Assembly (NCBI RefSeq): GCF_000372845.1
Contig: NZ_KB889963.1
Span: forward strand, 496,001 to 560,000
Origin: Methylocystis rosea SV97
Lineage (GTDB): Bacteria; Pseudomonadota; Alphaproteobacteria; Rhizobiales; Beijerinckiaceae
Length of the DNA stretch: 64,000 nt
Direction: 5' to 3'
The position numbers and the translations under genes were made by a program. Position 1 is the first letter of the stretch. The number at the start of each line of letters is the position of its first letter. Of this stretch, positions 1-8,894 are shown in pieces. The notes beneath the pieces are model-generated. The model ran no database searches and had not been told where the DNA came from. It saw only the letters and a program-made list of their open reading frames with translations.

Positions 1-998
1 GCTTCGGCGATCAGCGCCTTGGCGAAAATATTCGTATAGGTCGGCGCATTGGCCTTGGGCTTGATCTGGATGCCCGTCGCGACGTCGAATTTATTGACGG
101 CGTGGCATTTGTCGGCCGATTCCTCCGCCGGCCCAAATCCCTTGCCCTTCTGCGTGACGACGTGAACCAGGACGGGTCCGTCGTCCTTGTCGCGGACGTT
201 CTTGAGCACGGGCAGCAGATGGTCGAGGTTGTGGCCGTCGATCGGCCCGACATAATAGAAGCCGAGCTCCTCAAACATCGTGCCGCCGGTGATGAAGCTG
301 CGCGAGAACTCCTCGGCCTTGCGCGCCTTGTCGTAGATGAAGCGCGGCAAATGGCTTGCGAGCTGTTTGGCGGCCTCGCGGATCGAGCGGTAGGCGCCGC
401 CCGAAACGAGGCGGGCGAGATAGGCGGACATGGCGCCCGTGGGCGGAGCGATCGACATGTCATTGTCGTTCAGAATGACGATCAGGCGAGAGTGCAGCGC
501 CCCGGCGTTGTTTAGCGCCTCATAGGCCATGCCGGCCGACATCGAGCTGTCGCCAATCACCGCGACGACGTGATTGTCGCCGTCGGCGAGATCCCGCGCC
601 ACGGCCATGCCGAGTCCCGCTGAGATCGACGTCGAGGAATGGCCGGCGCCGAAGGCGTCATATTCGCTTTCGGCGCGCTTGGTGAAGCCGGACAGCCCGC
701 CGCCCATGCGCAGCGTGCGGATGCGGTCGCGCCTGCCGGTCAGGATCTTGTGGGGATAGGTCTGGTGGCCGACGTCCCAGATCACCTTGTCCCGCGGCGT
801 ATCGAAAACATAGTGCAGGGCGACCGTCAGCTCGACGACGCCAAGACCCGCGCCAAGATGGCCGCCGGTCACAGACACGGCGTCGATCGTCTCGCGCCGC
901 AAATCCTCCGCGACCTGCTTGAGCTCGCTGGGACGGAGCTTACGCAGATCTTCGGGGGAGGCGATGCGGTCGAGAAGGGGGGTTTTGGATGTCGTCAA
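1..998 (-). CDS. dxs: 1-deoxy-D-xylulose-5-phosphate synthase, 3' end outside window
   Basis: Makes 1-deoxyxylulose 5-phosphate from pyruvate and glyceraldehyde 3-phosphate, the first step of the MEP isoprenoid pathway; thiamine diphosphate enzyme, cytosolic. About 332 N-terminal residues of a usual ~640 are present, reading [16 protein letters not shown], then the GHxxTSIS region ([15 protein letters not shown]) and the thiamine-binding [16 protein letters not shown]. The rest runs off the left edge. No ATG lies at the conserved N terminus: the frame is open from about 1043 and the best start is TTG at 998 (TTG ACG ACA TCC AAA) behind a GAGTAGAGA purine run, with other TTG codons upstream at 1019-1025. 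Family certain, start inferred. The MEP gene ispG lies at 29848. Confidence 0.93.
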   Translation of the reverse strand, partial: MTTSKTPLLDRIASPEDLRKLRPSELKQVAEDLRRETIDAVSVTGGHLGAGLGVVELTVALHYVFDTPRDKVIWDVGHQTYPHKILTGRRDRIRTLRMGGGLSGFTKRAESEYDAFGAGHSSTSISAGLGMAVARDLADGDNHVVAVIGDSSMSAGMAYEALNNAGALHSRLIVILNDNDMSIAPPTGAMSAYLARLVSGGAYRSIREAAKQLASHLPRFIYDKARKAEEFSRSFITGGTMFEELGFYYVGPIDGHNLDHLLPVLKNVRDKDDGPVLVHVVTQKGKGFGPAEESADKCHAVNKFDVATGIQIKPKANAPTYTNIFAKALIAE

Positions 999-1148
999 TG
1001 TCTCTACTCTGCTCGTCAACAACAAGCGCCAGAAATCCGAGCATTACCCGTTAATAAGCAGCCCCGCAAACGCGCCGCAGCATCCATGTCGATTCAATCC
1101 GTGAGTGTTGCCCAGATGCAACGCCAGGCGCTGCGGTATCTGGCTGAC

Positions 1149-1715
1149 CTAATAAGGGGAGAAGCTCTCCATGCCGAAGCCGAATGAGGGCTCTTCGTAA
1201 ATCGGGCGTGGTCGCCGCGTCATGCGTGGGCGCTCCGCCTCCTGGCGCTCCGCCTCCTGGCGCTCGGCTTCCTGGCGGCCGGCCGCGCGGCGGGCGCCGC
1301 CGGTGATTTCGATCGTCGCACCGTGCTTTTCAACCCAATCAAAGAGTTGCCGCGCGTTCGGAACCGCGAGCCGCACGCAGCCGTGCGAGAGCGGACGGCC
1401 CAAACCGCGCTCATAGCTCCCGTGAATGGCGAGGCCGCGCGGCGAAAAGAAGATCGCGTAGGGCATCGGCGCCTGATCATATTCGTCGGAATGATGATCG
1501 GCCTCCATGCGCATGACGCTGTAAGTTCCGGCCGGCGTTTCATATCCTCGGCGGCCGCTGGAGATGCTCCACCTGACCGTCTCGCCCTCCGGCGTGACCG
1601 CTTCGAGCCTTTGCGCGGCAAGGTCGATGCGGACGCGCACCGCGGCGCCTGCGGGGGCCACCGTCACGAAAACAGCCGCGGCAAGCGCCGCGAATAGTCG
1701 CTGAAAACTGGCCAT
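1149..1715 (-). CDS. L,D-transpeptidase (YkuD domain), secreted
   Basis: Periplasmic enzyme that forms 3-3 cross-links in peptidoglycan or anchors proteins to it. The 188-residue product opens with a signal peptide (FAALAAAVFVTVAPAGAA), continues with a single YkuD domain, and carries the catalytic signature HGSYERGLGRPLSHGCVRL with nucleophilic Cys in SHGCVRL. The C-terminal tail contains three consecutive copies of QEAER, encoded by a 15-base tandem repeat near 1230-1275. The longer frame begins with GTG at 1730, but ATG at 1715 (MASFQRLFAAL) gives the cleaner signal peptide and is preferred. It stands alone between dxs and lptM. Physiological role within the family cannot be told from sequence. 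Confidence 0.9.
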   Translation of the reverse strand: MASFQRLFAALAAAVFVTVAPAGAAVRVRIDLAAQRLEAVTPEGETVRWSISSGRRGYETPAGTYSVMRMEADHHSDEYDQAPMPYAIFFSPRGLAIHGSYERGLGRPLSHGCVRLAVPNARQLFDWVEKHGATIEITGGARRAAGRQEAERQEAERQEAERPRMTRRPRPIYEEPSFGFGMESFSPY

Positions 1716-1730
1716 GCTCGACCTAAACAC

Positions 1731-2033
1731 GCAGACGCCAAATCGTAAAGGCGCACCGACGGATGGCCCGGCTTTTGGGCTTTCTCGGTTAATTTGGCTC
1801 CTTGGAGCGCCGCGTCCAGCGCAGCTGAGTTGTGGTCACGTCGACGGCAACCATTAGCTCCGCGCCCGTTTCTTTGGAACAGCAGAGCTCGGGCTCTTGC
1901 GCGCGGCGGCGTTTCAAAGTGCGCGCCTGACTTTCGCTCGCCCGCAAAGAAGCCGATCTTCGTCACGCCTGCGCCCTCGCCTTTTTTTGCTTCATCGCTA
2001 TAGTGCGCCGGCTCTCCCCTGGGACGAATCGCC
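1731..2033. other. Intergenic stretch, no gene seen
   Basis: Gap between the L,D-transpeptidase (reading left) and lptM (reading right), so it should hold divergent promoters. A TATAGT hexamer near 2000 may be the -10 of lptM-lysA. The frames crossing it have no recognisable protein content, and no RNA gene or terminator is evident. Confidence 0.5.
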
Positions 2034-2324
2034 GTGACGCCTCCATTGCCGCTCCTCACCCGCCGCCCCTTGGCGGTTCTTGCGCTGGCGCTCGTCGCCG
2101 CGAGCCTCGGCGCTTGCGGCCGGCGCGGGCCTGTGGAGCTGCCGCCCGAAACGCAGGCGCGCGGGGCGATCCTGCGGGCGGAGGCGGAAGCGAGAGCGGC
2201 CCGCGGGGCGCCCCGACCGGCGGCCGGCGCTCCTGAAACCTCTCTCCCGCCGCCACCGATTCCGGGCACCATCGGCAATCGACCCCCGGCGCAATATCCC
2301 TTCCCGCTCGACCCGCTGCTGTAA
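2034..2324 (+). CDS. LptM-like small outer-membrane lipoprotein
   Basis: A 96-residue lipoprotein of the LptM (formerly YifL) type, which in enterobacteria assists maturation of the LptD/E LPS translocon. It begins with GTG at 2034, has a basic n-region (LLTRRP), a hydrophobic stretch, and the lipobox SLGAC with lipidated Cys28, followed directly by the family hallmark CGRRGPVELPPE. The remainder is low-complexity Ala/Pro-rich and ends YPFPLDPLL. It lies four bases upstream of lysA, the usual partner in this group, so the two are probably co-transcribed. Function is inferred from the lipobox-GRRGP motif. Confidence 0.82.
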   Translation: MTPPLPLLTRRPLAVLALALVAASLGACGRRGPVELPPETQARGAILRAEAEARAARGAPRPAAGAPETSLPPPPIPGTIGNRPPAQYPFPLDPLL

Positions 2325-2328
2325 ACCG

Positions 2329-3597
2329 ATGCATCTTTTCGACTATCGAAACGGCGCGCTCCACGCCGAGGAGGTCGCCGTGGCGACGCTCGCCGATGAG
2401 GTGGGCACGCCCTTCTATTGCTATTCCGCGGCGACGATCCGACGCCACTACCGGGTGTTTTCGCAGGCCTTCGCCGGCCTCGACGCGCTTGTCTGCTACG
2501 CCGTGAAGGCCAACTCCAATCAGGCCGTGCTGCGACTCCTCGCACGCGAGGGCGCGGGGATGGACGTGGTCTCCGGCGGAGAGCTGGCGCGGGCGCTCGC
2601 CGCCGGCGTCGCGCCTGAAAAAATCACCTTTTCCGGCGTCGGCAAGACGCGCGAGGAGATCGTGGCGGCGCTGGACGCCGGAATCTTCTGTTTCAACGTC
2701 GAGTCGGAGCCCGAACTCGAAGCCCTGTCGCAAGCCGCAGTCGCTCTGGGGCGTGCGGCGCGCGTGTCGCTGCGCGTCAACCCGGACGTCGACGCCCGCA
2801 CCCATAAGAAGATTTCCACCGGCCTCGCCGAAAACAAGTTCGGCGTGCCGCTGTCGCGGGCGCGGGAAGTCTACGCCTTCGCCGCCAAGCTCAAGGGAAT
2901 CGAACTCGCCGGCGCCGACGTGCATATCGGCTCCCAGCTCACCGACCTCGCGCCCTTCGATGAGGCCTTTTCGCTGCTCGCCGAGCTCGTGCGCGACCTG
3001 CGCGCCGACGGGCACGATATCTCGCATGTCGATCTCGGCGGCGGGCTGGGGATTCCCTATCGTGATGGCGACGATCCGCAGTCCTACCATCCCGACAAAT
3101 ACGCCGAGATCGTGCGCCGGCATTTCGGCGGGCTCGGCTGCAAGCTGGTGCTGGAGCCGGGACGGCTCATCGTCGGCAACGCCGGCATACTCGTCACGCG
3201 CGTCATCTACGTGAAGCATGGCGACGCCAAGACCTTCGTGATCGTCGACGCCGGCATGAACGATCTCATCCGTCCGACGCTCTACGACGCGTGGCACGAC
3301 ATCATCCCCGTGCGCCAGAGCGCCGATCGGCAAAAAATCGTCGCCGACGTCGTCGGACCTGTCTGTGAGACGGGCGACTATCTTGCGCATGGACGCGAGA
3401 TCATGGAGCCGCGCGCCGGCGAATTGCTCTGCGTGCTGACCGCCGGCGCCTATGGCGCCGTGCAGTCAGGCGCCTACAACACGAGGCCTCTCGTCCCGGA
3501 AGTCCTGGTTGACGGCGACCGCTTCGCGGTGATCCGTCCCCGTCCAAGCGTCGCCGCGCTCATTGCGCAGGATCATGTGCCGGCGTGGCTTTCGTAG
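2329..3597 (+). CDS. lysA: Diaminopimelate decarboxylase
   Basis: PLP enzyme that decarboxylates meso-diaminopimelate to L-lysine, the last step of lysine synthesis. The 422-residue product starts at ATG 2329 (MHLFDYRNGALHAEEV), five bases after the lptM stop; the same frame is open upstream but that part overlaps lptM. Visible are the PLP-lysine motif CYAVKANSNQAVL, HIGSQLTDLAPF, the glycine-rich DLGGGLGIPY, EPGRLIVGNAG, and the active-site Cys segment VVGPVCETGDYLA. Length and motif order match standard LysA. It probably shares a transcript with lptM. Confidence 0.96.
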   Translation: MHLFDYRNGALHAEEVAVATLADEVGTPFYCYSAATIRRHYRVFSQAFAGLDALVCYAVKANSNQAVLRLLAREGAGMDVVSGGELARALAAGVAPEKITFSGVGKTREEIVAALDAGIFCFNVESEPELEALSQAAVALGRAARVSLRVNPDVDARTHKKISTGLAENKFGVPLSRAREVYAFAAKLKGIELAGADVHIGSQLTDLAPFDEAFSLLAELVRDLRADGHDISHVDLGGGLGIPYRDGDDPQSYHPDKYAEIVRRHFGGLGCKLVLEPGRLIVGNAGILVTRVIYVKHGDAKTFVIVDAGMNDLIRPTLYDAWHDIIPVRQSADRQKIVADVVGPVCETGDYLAHGREIMEPRAGELLCVLTAGAYGAVQSGAYNTRPLVPEVLVDGDRFAVIRPRPSVAALIAQDHVPAWLS

Positions 3598-3607
3598 CGC
3601 CGCTGAA

Positions 3608-3639
3608 CACATGATCCATGTGATCGGGAAGCGCTCTAG
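3608..3639 (+). repeat. Partial copy of CTAG-bounded dispersed repeat
   Basis: A 32-base segment containing the palindrome CACATGATCCATGTG and ending GCGCTCTAG. It is identical to the right end of the 114-base element at 18850-18963, and its inverted counterpart forms part of the copy at 44283-44399. The terminal CTAG contains the TAG stop codon of the cupin gene that reads leftward into it (stop at 3636-3638). Only this end of the element is present here. Confidence 0.85.
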
Positions 3640-4064
3640 TGTTTGCGATCGTAAAAATTTACGAAATCACTCGTCGAGAGCGTCGCCACAATATTTGAAT
3701 CGTCATCGAGAATCTCATAGAGCGGGCCTTCACGATCGTAGATGGTGAACAGCACGACGACGTCCTGATCGCCGCCGCCTTCTCGATGAGGCTCGTCCGC
3801 GGGAGCGCTCACGGTGTAACTGCCCGCCGGCCTGGCGTCTTTGAGTTCGCCGTTCGCGTGATAGAGCCGATGTTCTCCCTGAATGACGAAGGTCTTGTTG
3901 AGCGCGCAATGTCGGTGAAGCACGATCCGCTGATTGGCTGAAAACTTGAACAGCACATGGAGGACGTTTCGATCGTCGATATCCAGGACCGAAAAAAGCA
4001 GATGATCGATTCCCTCAAGGCTCTTCCATGGAATATTGCCATCGTTGAAGGTAAACTGCGACAT
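3636..4064 (-). CDS. Cupin-domain protein (ChrR-like cupin), function unknown
   Basis: A 142-residue single-domain protein beginning MSQFTFNDGNIPWKSL. A GGAAGAGAG Shine-Dalgarno sequence sits before ATG 4064; the frame extends further upstream but without family-like sequence. The cupin metal-binding pattern is partly visible: FKFSANQRIVLHRHCALNKTF supplies His residues and a following Phe-rich strand, with a later PADEPHREGG. No signal peptide. The nearest type is the ChrR/dihydroxyacetophenone-dioxygenase-like cupins, but no substrate can be assigned. The stop codon TAG is embedded in the end of a dispersed repeat. It stands alone, with a DUF3303 gene in the opposite direction. Confidence 0.75.
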   Translation of the reverse strand: MSQFTFNDGNIPWKSLEGIDHLLFSVLDIDDRNVLHVLFKFSANQRIVLHRHCALNKTFVIQGEHRLYHANGELKDARPAGSYTVSAPADEPHREGGGDQDVVVLFTIYDREGPLYEILDDDSNIVATLSTSDFVNFYDRKH

Positions 4065-4344
4065 GGTGCGCTCTCTTCCATCGGTGAAGACGCGCCAATA
4101 TGACAGGCGCCGCAGCGGCCCGAGAAGGACGCTGGCCTGAAGGGACTTGGGCAATTTCCCTGACGTCACGCACAGGACGATGCGGCCGGCGGGCGAAAGC
4201 GCCCGCTCAGGCAATGACTCGCGGCAATGACCGAGCCCTTGTATGGAATTTCGAATTGAGGCAGCCTCGAGCGCGGCCAGCCGCAAATCTTAAAAAAGCG
4301 CTCTGAGTCATCTTTCGCTTTCCAATCCGCAGGGAGAAACGCCG

Positions 4345-4620
4345 ATGTTGTTTGCGATCTATTATGAGATGACGCCCGAACGTCGCGACGAGGTTCTCAA
4401 GCGCTTTCAGAAATTCGGCGACGCCGCCCCGAACGGTATGAAAGTCGTCGGAAACTGGCTTTCCGTCACGCTGCTCGAGGGCTGGAGCATCGTCGAAGCC
4501 AACGACATCGCCGACCTCGGCAAGCTCTTCCAGTCCTGGACGGACCTCAACGTCAATCACATCACGCCGGTCTTCGACGAAGACTCCGCGCACAGCTTTC
4601 TCTCAGCCAACAAGAAGTAA
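4345..4620 (+). CDS. DUF3303 family protein
   Basis: A 91-residue cytosolic protein of the DUF3303 family, small ferredoxin-fold-like proteins of unknown function. It reads MLFAIYYEMTPERRDEVLKR at the N terminus and contains the typical GMKVVGNWLSVTLLEGWSIVEAND core, then WTDLNVNHITPVFDEDSA. A CAGGGAGAA Shine-Dalgarno sequence precedes ATG 4345. No neighbour suggests a pathway; the epimerase gene downstream converges on it. Confidence 0.85.
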   Translation: MLFAIYYEMTPERRDEVLKRFQKFGDAAPNGMKVVGNWLSVTLLEGWSIVEANDIADLGKLFQSWTDLNVNHITPVFDEDSAHSFLSANKK

Positions 4621-4673
4621 CAGACGCGCTGCGGCGACTGGAAGGCCGCCACGCCGAGCGTCGCGGCCGCCGT

Positions 4674-5684
4674 TCAGAACGCCAATTCTCCGTGAACGCG
4701 GCGATAATCGCGATACCACTCGACGAGCGCCGCGACGCCTTCCTCAAGCGACGTCTGCGGGCGATAGCCGGTCAACCGCTCTAAGAGATCGGCGCTGGCG
4801 AAGGTGCGCGGCACGTCTCCGGGCTGCATGTCGAGATAGTTGCGCTTGGCCTTTTTGCCGAGCGCTCGTTCGATCGTCTCGATAAAGTCGAGAAGCTGCA
4901 CCGGCGCGCCGCGCCCAATGTTCACGACGCGATACGGCGCCACAGGCGACACGCTATCGTCGCCTGAATCGCGCTGGGGAACGCAGTCGATCAACCGCAC
5001 GACGCCTTCGACGAGGTCTGCGACATAGGTGAAGTCTCGCGACATGTCGCCATGATTATAGATGTCGACGACACGGTCGTTCTCGATGGCGTCGACGAAC
5101 TTCAACGGCGCCATGTCCGGTCGGCCCCACGGGCCGTAGACGGTGAAGAAGCGAAACATCGTCGTCGGGATCGACCACAGATGCGCATAGGAATGCGCCA
5201 TCGCTTCGCCGGCTTTCTTCGTCGCGGCGTAAAGGGTCAAAGGGAAATCGGTTCGATCGCTCTCGTGAAATGGCACGGTAGGGCTCGCGCCATAGACCGA
5301 GCTTGTCGAGGCCCAGAGAAAATGCCGCGGCTTCAGCAGTCGCGCGATCTCCATGACGTTGAAGGCGCCGACGAGATTGGCGTCGACATAGGCGCGCGGA
5401 TTTTGCAGCGAGTAGCGCACGCCCGCCTGCGCGGCGAGATGGATGATGACGTCCGGCGCGGCCTCCTCCGCCGCGCGAGTCAGCGCCTCCATGTCCTCCA
5501 GCATCGCGATCGTGTCGCGATAGCCGTTGGTGCGCAGCAGAATGGCGCGGCGCGCCTCCTTCAGACCCGGATCGTAATAAGGCGTCATGCCGTCGTAGCC
5601 GTCCACCAGATGCCCGGCCTCTAACAGGCGCTTCGCCAAGTGGAAGCCGATGAAGCCCGCCGTGCCGGTCACGAAGACGCGCAT
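4674..5684 (-). CDS. NAD-dependent sugar epimerase, UDP-glucuronate 4-epimerase type
   Basis: A 336-residue extended short-chain dehydrogenase that most resembles UDP-glucuronate 4-epimerases (LpsL/CapI type), which supply UDP-galacturonate for surface polysaccharides. Evidence: N-terminal NAD-binding [19 protein letters not shown], the characteristic [33 protein letters not shown], the catalytic SSVYGASP and YAATKKAGE (Tyr-x3-Lys), [16 protein letters not shown], and [19 protein letters not shown] 5684 begins [11 protein letters not shown]. Monocistronic here, with no other glycan genes close by, so the exact sugar specificity is inferred. Confidence 0.88.
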   Translation of the reverse strand: MRVFVTGTAGFIGFHLAKRLLEAGHLVDGYDGMTPYYDPGLKEARRAILLRTNGYRDTIAMLEDMEALTRAAEEAAPDVIIHLAAQAGVRYSLQNPRAYVDANLVGAFNVMEIARLLKPRHFLWASTSSVYGASPTVPFHESDRTDFPLTLYAATKKAGEAMAHSYAHLWSIPTTMFRFFTVYGPWGRPDMAPLKFVDAIENDRVVDIYNHGDMSRDFTYVADLVEGVVRLIDCVPQRDSGDDSVSPVAPYRVVNIGRGAPVQLLDFIETIERALGKKAKRNYLDMQPGDVPRTFASADLLERLTGYRPQTSLEEGVAALVEWYRDYRRVHGELAF

Positions 5685-5814
5685 GAGCCGCCATATTCCC
5701 GCGTGATGAAAGCTTCGCCCTCATGGGCGAAGGCGACCGGCCTGTCAACGGGCCTGCGAGGCCTTCGTTTTCGCCGCCTCAAGCCATATGTTGGCGCAAA
5801 GAGGAGAAACCGTC

Positions 5815-6432
5815 ATGGTTGGCGGCGCCGATAAGTCGAGGACGATTCACCCGCTCTTCGTTCGGGTGACGCATTGGGTGAACGCTTTCGCGATCTTCGT
5901 CATGGTGCTGAGCGGCTGGCGCATCTACAACGCCTCGCCGCTCTTTGGCTTCGAGTTTCCTAAGGATTTCACTTTGGGTGGTTGGCTCGCGGGCGCGCTC
6001 GCTTGGCATTTTGCCGCAATGTGGCTCCTGGCGCTCAACGGATTGGCTTATCTCGCTTACGGCCTGGTTTCGGGCCACTTCCGAAGAAGCTTCATGCCGA
6101 TCTCGCTCCGCGGCGCGTTCGACGACGTATTGCTCGCGATGCGAGGCCTCCTGGATCATGCGCCCGGCCGCTACAACGCCGCTCAGCGCGTATGTTACGT
6201 CGGCGTCATTCTCGCTGTGATCGTCGCCATTCTGTCCGGACTCGCCATTTGGAAGCCTGTGCAGCTTCAAACGCTGACGGCGTTGATGGGCGGCTATGAG
6301 GCGGCGCGCCGCGTGCATTTCTTCGCGATGGCGACGATCGTCGCTTTCCTTGTCGTTCACATCGGACTCGCCGTGAGCGTCAAAGGCATTTTGGCGCCGA
6401 TGTTCACCGGACGGGCGGAGGCGCCGCGATGA
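5815..6432 (+). CDS. Cytochrome b561-type membrane subunit for the downstream molybdoenzyme
   Basis: A 205-residue integral membrane cytochrome b of the Ni/Fe-hydrogenase or thiosulfate-reductase cytochrome b fold. It has four hydrophobic spans and candidate haem-b His ligands in HPLFVRVTHWVN, ALAWHFAAMW, RRVHFFAM and FLVVHIGLAV. An AAAGAGGAG Shine-Dalgarno sequence lies seven bases before ATG 5815 (MVGGADKSRTIHP), preferred over ATG 5788. Its last codons overlap the next gene (ATGA), so it very likely passes electrons between the quinone pool and the molybdopterin oxidoreductase. Confidence 0.88.
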   Translation: MVGGADKSRTIHPLFVRVTHWVNAFAIFVMVLSGWRIYNASPLFGFEFPKDFTLGGWLAGALAWHFAAMWLLALNGLAYLAYGLVSGHFRRSFMPISLRGAFDDVLLAMRGLLDHAPGRYNAAQRVCYVGVILAVIVAILSGLAIWKPVQLQTLTALMGGYEAARRVHFFAMATIVAFLVVHIGLAVSVKGILAPMFTGRAEAPR

Positions 6433-7169
6433 AACCGCCCCGCAGCGAACGTCTTTCCGCCTTTCGGCCGCAGATCGCGCGGCTCGAACGCCGTCTCTTT
6501 CTCAAGCAAGGCCTGTCGCTTGGCGCGCTGTCGCTCCTTTCGGGCTGCACCCTGAAAGACGACGACGCCGTCGATCGGCTGCTTATGACGATGTCGCGCT
6601 TCAACGATAAAATCCAGGCGGCGCTTTTCGATCCCGCGAAGCTCGCGCCGACCTATTCTGAGGTGGACGTCACGACGCCCTTCCCCTTCAACGCCTATTA
6701 CGAAGAGAAGGATATTCCCCTCATCGACGGCGAGAGCTATCGACTGCAGCTCTCCGGCCTCGTCGCCGACAAACGGCCGTGGAGCCTCGACGAATTGCGC
6801 GCGCTGCCGCAGTCGAGCCAGATTACGCGACTCGTCTGCGTCGAGGGTTGGAGCGCGATCGGCCAATGGCGCGGCGTCGCCTTTCGCCATTTTCTCGAAC
6901 GGATCGGCGCCGACCTCACGGCGCGTTACGTCGGTTTCAAATGCGCCGACAAATATTATTCAAGCATCGACATGCCGAGCGCGCTGCATCCGCAAACGCT
7001 GCTCGCGCTCGATTTCACCGACGCCAAATACGGCTATCCGCTGCGCCTGCGCCTTCCGACGAAACTCGGATTCAAAAATCCGAAGTTCATCGGCGAGATC
7101 TTTGTGACGAATGACTACCCAGGCGGCTATTGGGAGGACAAAGGCTACAATTGGTTCAGTGGCTCTTAA
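6429..7169 (+). CDS. Molybdopterin-dependent oxidoreductase of sulfite oxidase fold, exported lipoprotein-like
   Basis: A 246-residue protein of the sulfite oxidase/YedY (MsrP) fold. A twin-arginine-like signal (RRLFLKQGLSLGALSLL) ends in a lipobox LLSGC (Cys40), suggesting Tat export and lipid anchoring. The Moco-coordinating Cys is in RLVCVEGWSAIGQW (Cys137), followed by FKCADKYYSSIDMPSAL and GYPLRLRLPTKLGFKNPKF. It overlaps the cytochrome b gene by four bases, giving a two-gene unit analogous to MsrPQ. The cytochrome is not MsrQ-like, so the substrate (methionine sulfoxide, a sulfur or a chlorine oxyanion) is unknown. Confidence 0.88.
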   Translation: MKPPRSERLSAFRPQIARLERRLFLKQGLSLGALSLLSGCTLKDDDAVDRLLMTMSRFNDKIQAALFDPAKLAPTYSEVDVTTPFPFNAYYEEKDIPLIDGESYRLQLSGLVADKRPWSLDELRALPQSSQITRLVCVEGWSAIGQWRGVAFRHFLERIGADLTARYVGFKCADKYYSSIDMPSALHPQTLLALDFTDAKYGYPLRLRLPTKLGFKNPKFIGEIFVTNDYPGGYWEDKGYNWFSGS

Positions 7170-7282
7170 CCGGGCGCCCGGCAAGAAAGATTCGTCTCGA
7201 CTCTTTCTCGCCACTATATATGACTGTCAGTCACGCCCGGGCGGGTAGATGAGTCGGCGCCGAGGCTTCAAGCGAGGCATAT

Positions 7283-7471
7283 ATGACCAACCGTCGACCC
7301 TCCGTGAACGGCATTCTCGCCGCCGTTCTGTCGGGCAGCATCATCCCCATCCATGGCGCTCTCGCGCAAAAGACGGCCCTTGCCGCGCCGAGTCCTGTCG
7401 CGAGGCTGCCTGGGATTTGGCCGGTCAAGATTGAACCCGCGCCTGAAGAGGCGATCGAGCGCGAAGAATAG
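7283..7471 (+). CDS. Small secreted protein, paralogue 1
   Basis: A 62-residue unrecognised protein. The N terminus VNGILAAVLSGSIIPIHGALAQ looks like a signal peptide with cleavage after ALA; the mature part is only about 33 residues and rich in Pro, Ala and Glu, ending EEAIEREE. The first 30 residues match those of the small gene at 7739 almost position for position (RP-VNGILAAVLS-S--PIHGALA), while the mature parts differ. Spacing of about 270 bases suggests tandem duplication. No function can be assigned. Confidence 0.55.
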   Translation: MTNRRPSVNGILAAVLSGSIIPIHGALAQKTALAAPSPVARLPGIWPVKIEPAPEEAIEREE

Positions 7472-7738
7472 GAAGCGCCCGACGGCGATTTGATCGACAC
7501 GCTGGACCTGACGCCATTGCAGGGGATCAATCTGCGCCGCCGAATTTGGCGGCGCTTTCGATTCAGACATTATTTACCAATCGGACGAACGACCTTAAAC
7601 GGCGCGTTTTTGGTCATGAAATCATCGCAGCTCGGACTTGGGCGGGACGCAACATCATCATGGTTGGCCCGCCTGATGACTGTGGGGCGGGCCGGTTGAT
7701 TCGGCGGGGGGCTCTCACTTCGAGGGGACCAACCAGTG

Positions 7739-7954
7739 ATGAATCAGCGACCCTGCGTGAACGGCATATTGGCTGCCGTGCTATCGGCGAGCTTCCTTCC
7801 CATTCACGGCGCGCTTGCCAAGGAAGACAGATCCGCGAACGCGCCCGGCGCCGCGAAACATGCCGCGAAGAAGCCGGCGAAGCCGCCAGCGCCGAAGCAG
7901 GACGCGAGCAAACCGACGCCGGACGACCAGGGAGGCGCGGGCGACAAGCAGTAG
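7739..7954 (+). CDS. Small secreted Lys/Pro-rich protein, paralogue 2
   Basis: A 71-residue unrecognised protein from ATG 7739 (a GTG lies directly before it at 7736). CGAGGGGACC serves as the Shine-Dalgarno sequence. The signal-like N terminus CVNGILAAVLSASFLPIHGALAK repeats that of the gene at 7283. The mature part is basic and proline-rich (AAKKPAKPPAPKQDASKPTP) and ends GGAGDKQ. Conservation of the signal but not the mature region between the paralogues is the most telling feature. No function is assigned. Confidence 0.55.
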   Translation: MNQRPCVNGILAAVLSASFLPIHGALAKEDRSANAPGAAKHAAKKPAKPPAPKQDASKPTPDDQGGAGDKQ

Positions 7955-7975
7955 CGGGCGTCCTCGCGCAAATCG

Positions 7976-8716
7976 CTAATAATCGACAGCAACAAGGTAA
8001 AGACCGTGCGGCGGCGCGACTTGTCCGCAGCGCGCACGGTCTTTCGCCAAGAGCGCCAGCGCCAGATCCTCGACGCGCCACTTGCCGCTGCCGACATGCT
8101 CCAGCGAGCCGGCCATGGAGCGCACCTGATTGTGCAGGAAGGAGCGCGCCGAAGCGACGATCTCGATGCGCTCGCCCTCACGGCGCACGTCAAGACGCTC
8201 CAGCGTGCGCATCGGTGAATTCGCTTGGCATTCCGAGGCGCGGAAGGTCGTAAAGTCGTGACGGCCAACGAGAGATTGCGCCGCTTCATGCATGGCTTGC
8301 GCATCGAGCGGCCGCTTGACGTGCCAGGCGCGGCCGAGGTTCAGCGCCAAAGGCGCGCGGCGATTGTCGATGATATAGAGATAATGTCGGCGGATCGCGG
8401 AAAAGCGCGCTTCGAAATCCTCGCCGACCGCGCGCGCCGCGAGAACCGCGATCGGATTCGGCTTTAGATGCGCATTGATCGCGTCGCGCAGCCGATCGCC
8501 CCCCCAGTCGCGCGCAAGATCGATATGCGCAATCTGCCCCAGCGCATGCACGCCGGCGTCGGTGCGGCCCGCGCCATGAACGACGGCGCGCACGCCGCCA
8601 TTGATTGCGGCCACGGCCTCCTCGAGGCGTTGCTGCACCGAGACGCCATTCGCCTGCCGCTGCCAGCCGACGTAAGGCGCACCGTCATATTCGATCGTCA
8701 GCGCGAAGCGGGGCAT
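7976..8716 (-). CDS. truA: tRNA pseudouridine(38-40) synthase TruA
   Basis: Converts uridines 38-40 in the tRNA anticodon stem to pseudouridine. The 246-residue product starts [21 protein letters not shown] and carries the catalytic Asp53 in [13 protein letters not shown], then [29 protein letters not shown] and the C-terminal [14 protein letters not shown]. Full length for the family. It is the last gene of a leftward group with fmt and def, separated from fmt by a hairpin-rich repeat. Confidence 0.96.
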   Translation of the reverse strand: MPRFALTIEYDGAPYVGWQRQANGVSVQQRLEEAVAAINGGVRAVVHGAGRTDAGVHALGQIAHIDLARDWGGDRLRDAINAHLKPNPIAVLAARAVGEDFEARFSAIRRHYLYIIDNRRAPLALNLGRAWHVKRPLDAQAMHEAAQSLVGRHDFTTFRASECQANSPMRTLERLDVRREGERIEIVASARSFLHNQVRSMAGSLEHVGSGKWRVEDLALALLAKDRARCGQVAPPHGLYLVAVDY

Positions 8717-8740
8717 TCAATGCGCTCGCACATGGCGCGA

Positions 8741-8870
8741 CCTCACCTCCCCCTCGAGGGGGAGGTCGGGCGCCGAAGGCGCCCTGGTGGAGGTGACGGC
8801 CGAATGAACGTGGAGATCACCCCACCCCGGCCCGCTTTGCGGGCCGACCCTCCCCCTCGAGGGGAGGGTG
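8741..8870. repeat. Hairpin-rich intergenic repeat (CTCCCCCTCGAGGGGGAG type)
   Basis: Located between fmt and truA. It contains the palindrome CTCCCCCTCGAGGGGGAG, a GGGCGCCGAAGGCGCCC hairpin, CCCGCTTTGCGGG, and a second CTCCCCCTCGAGGGGAG palindrome near 8850. It is of the same general type as the inverted-repeat cluster after ispG (31151-31274). These are typical of REP-like elements that stabilise or terminate mRNAs in alphaproteobacteria. Confidence 0.75.
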
Positions 8871-8894
8871 ATAGGCGCAAGTCGAGCATCAGAC

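Noticed and set aside
2056-3390. 444-codon leftward frame across lysA
   Set aside because: Antisense to lysA and lptM and without any family signature.
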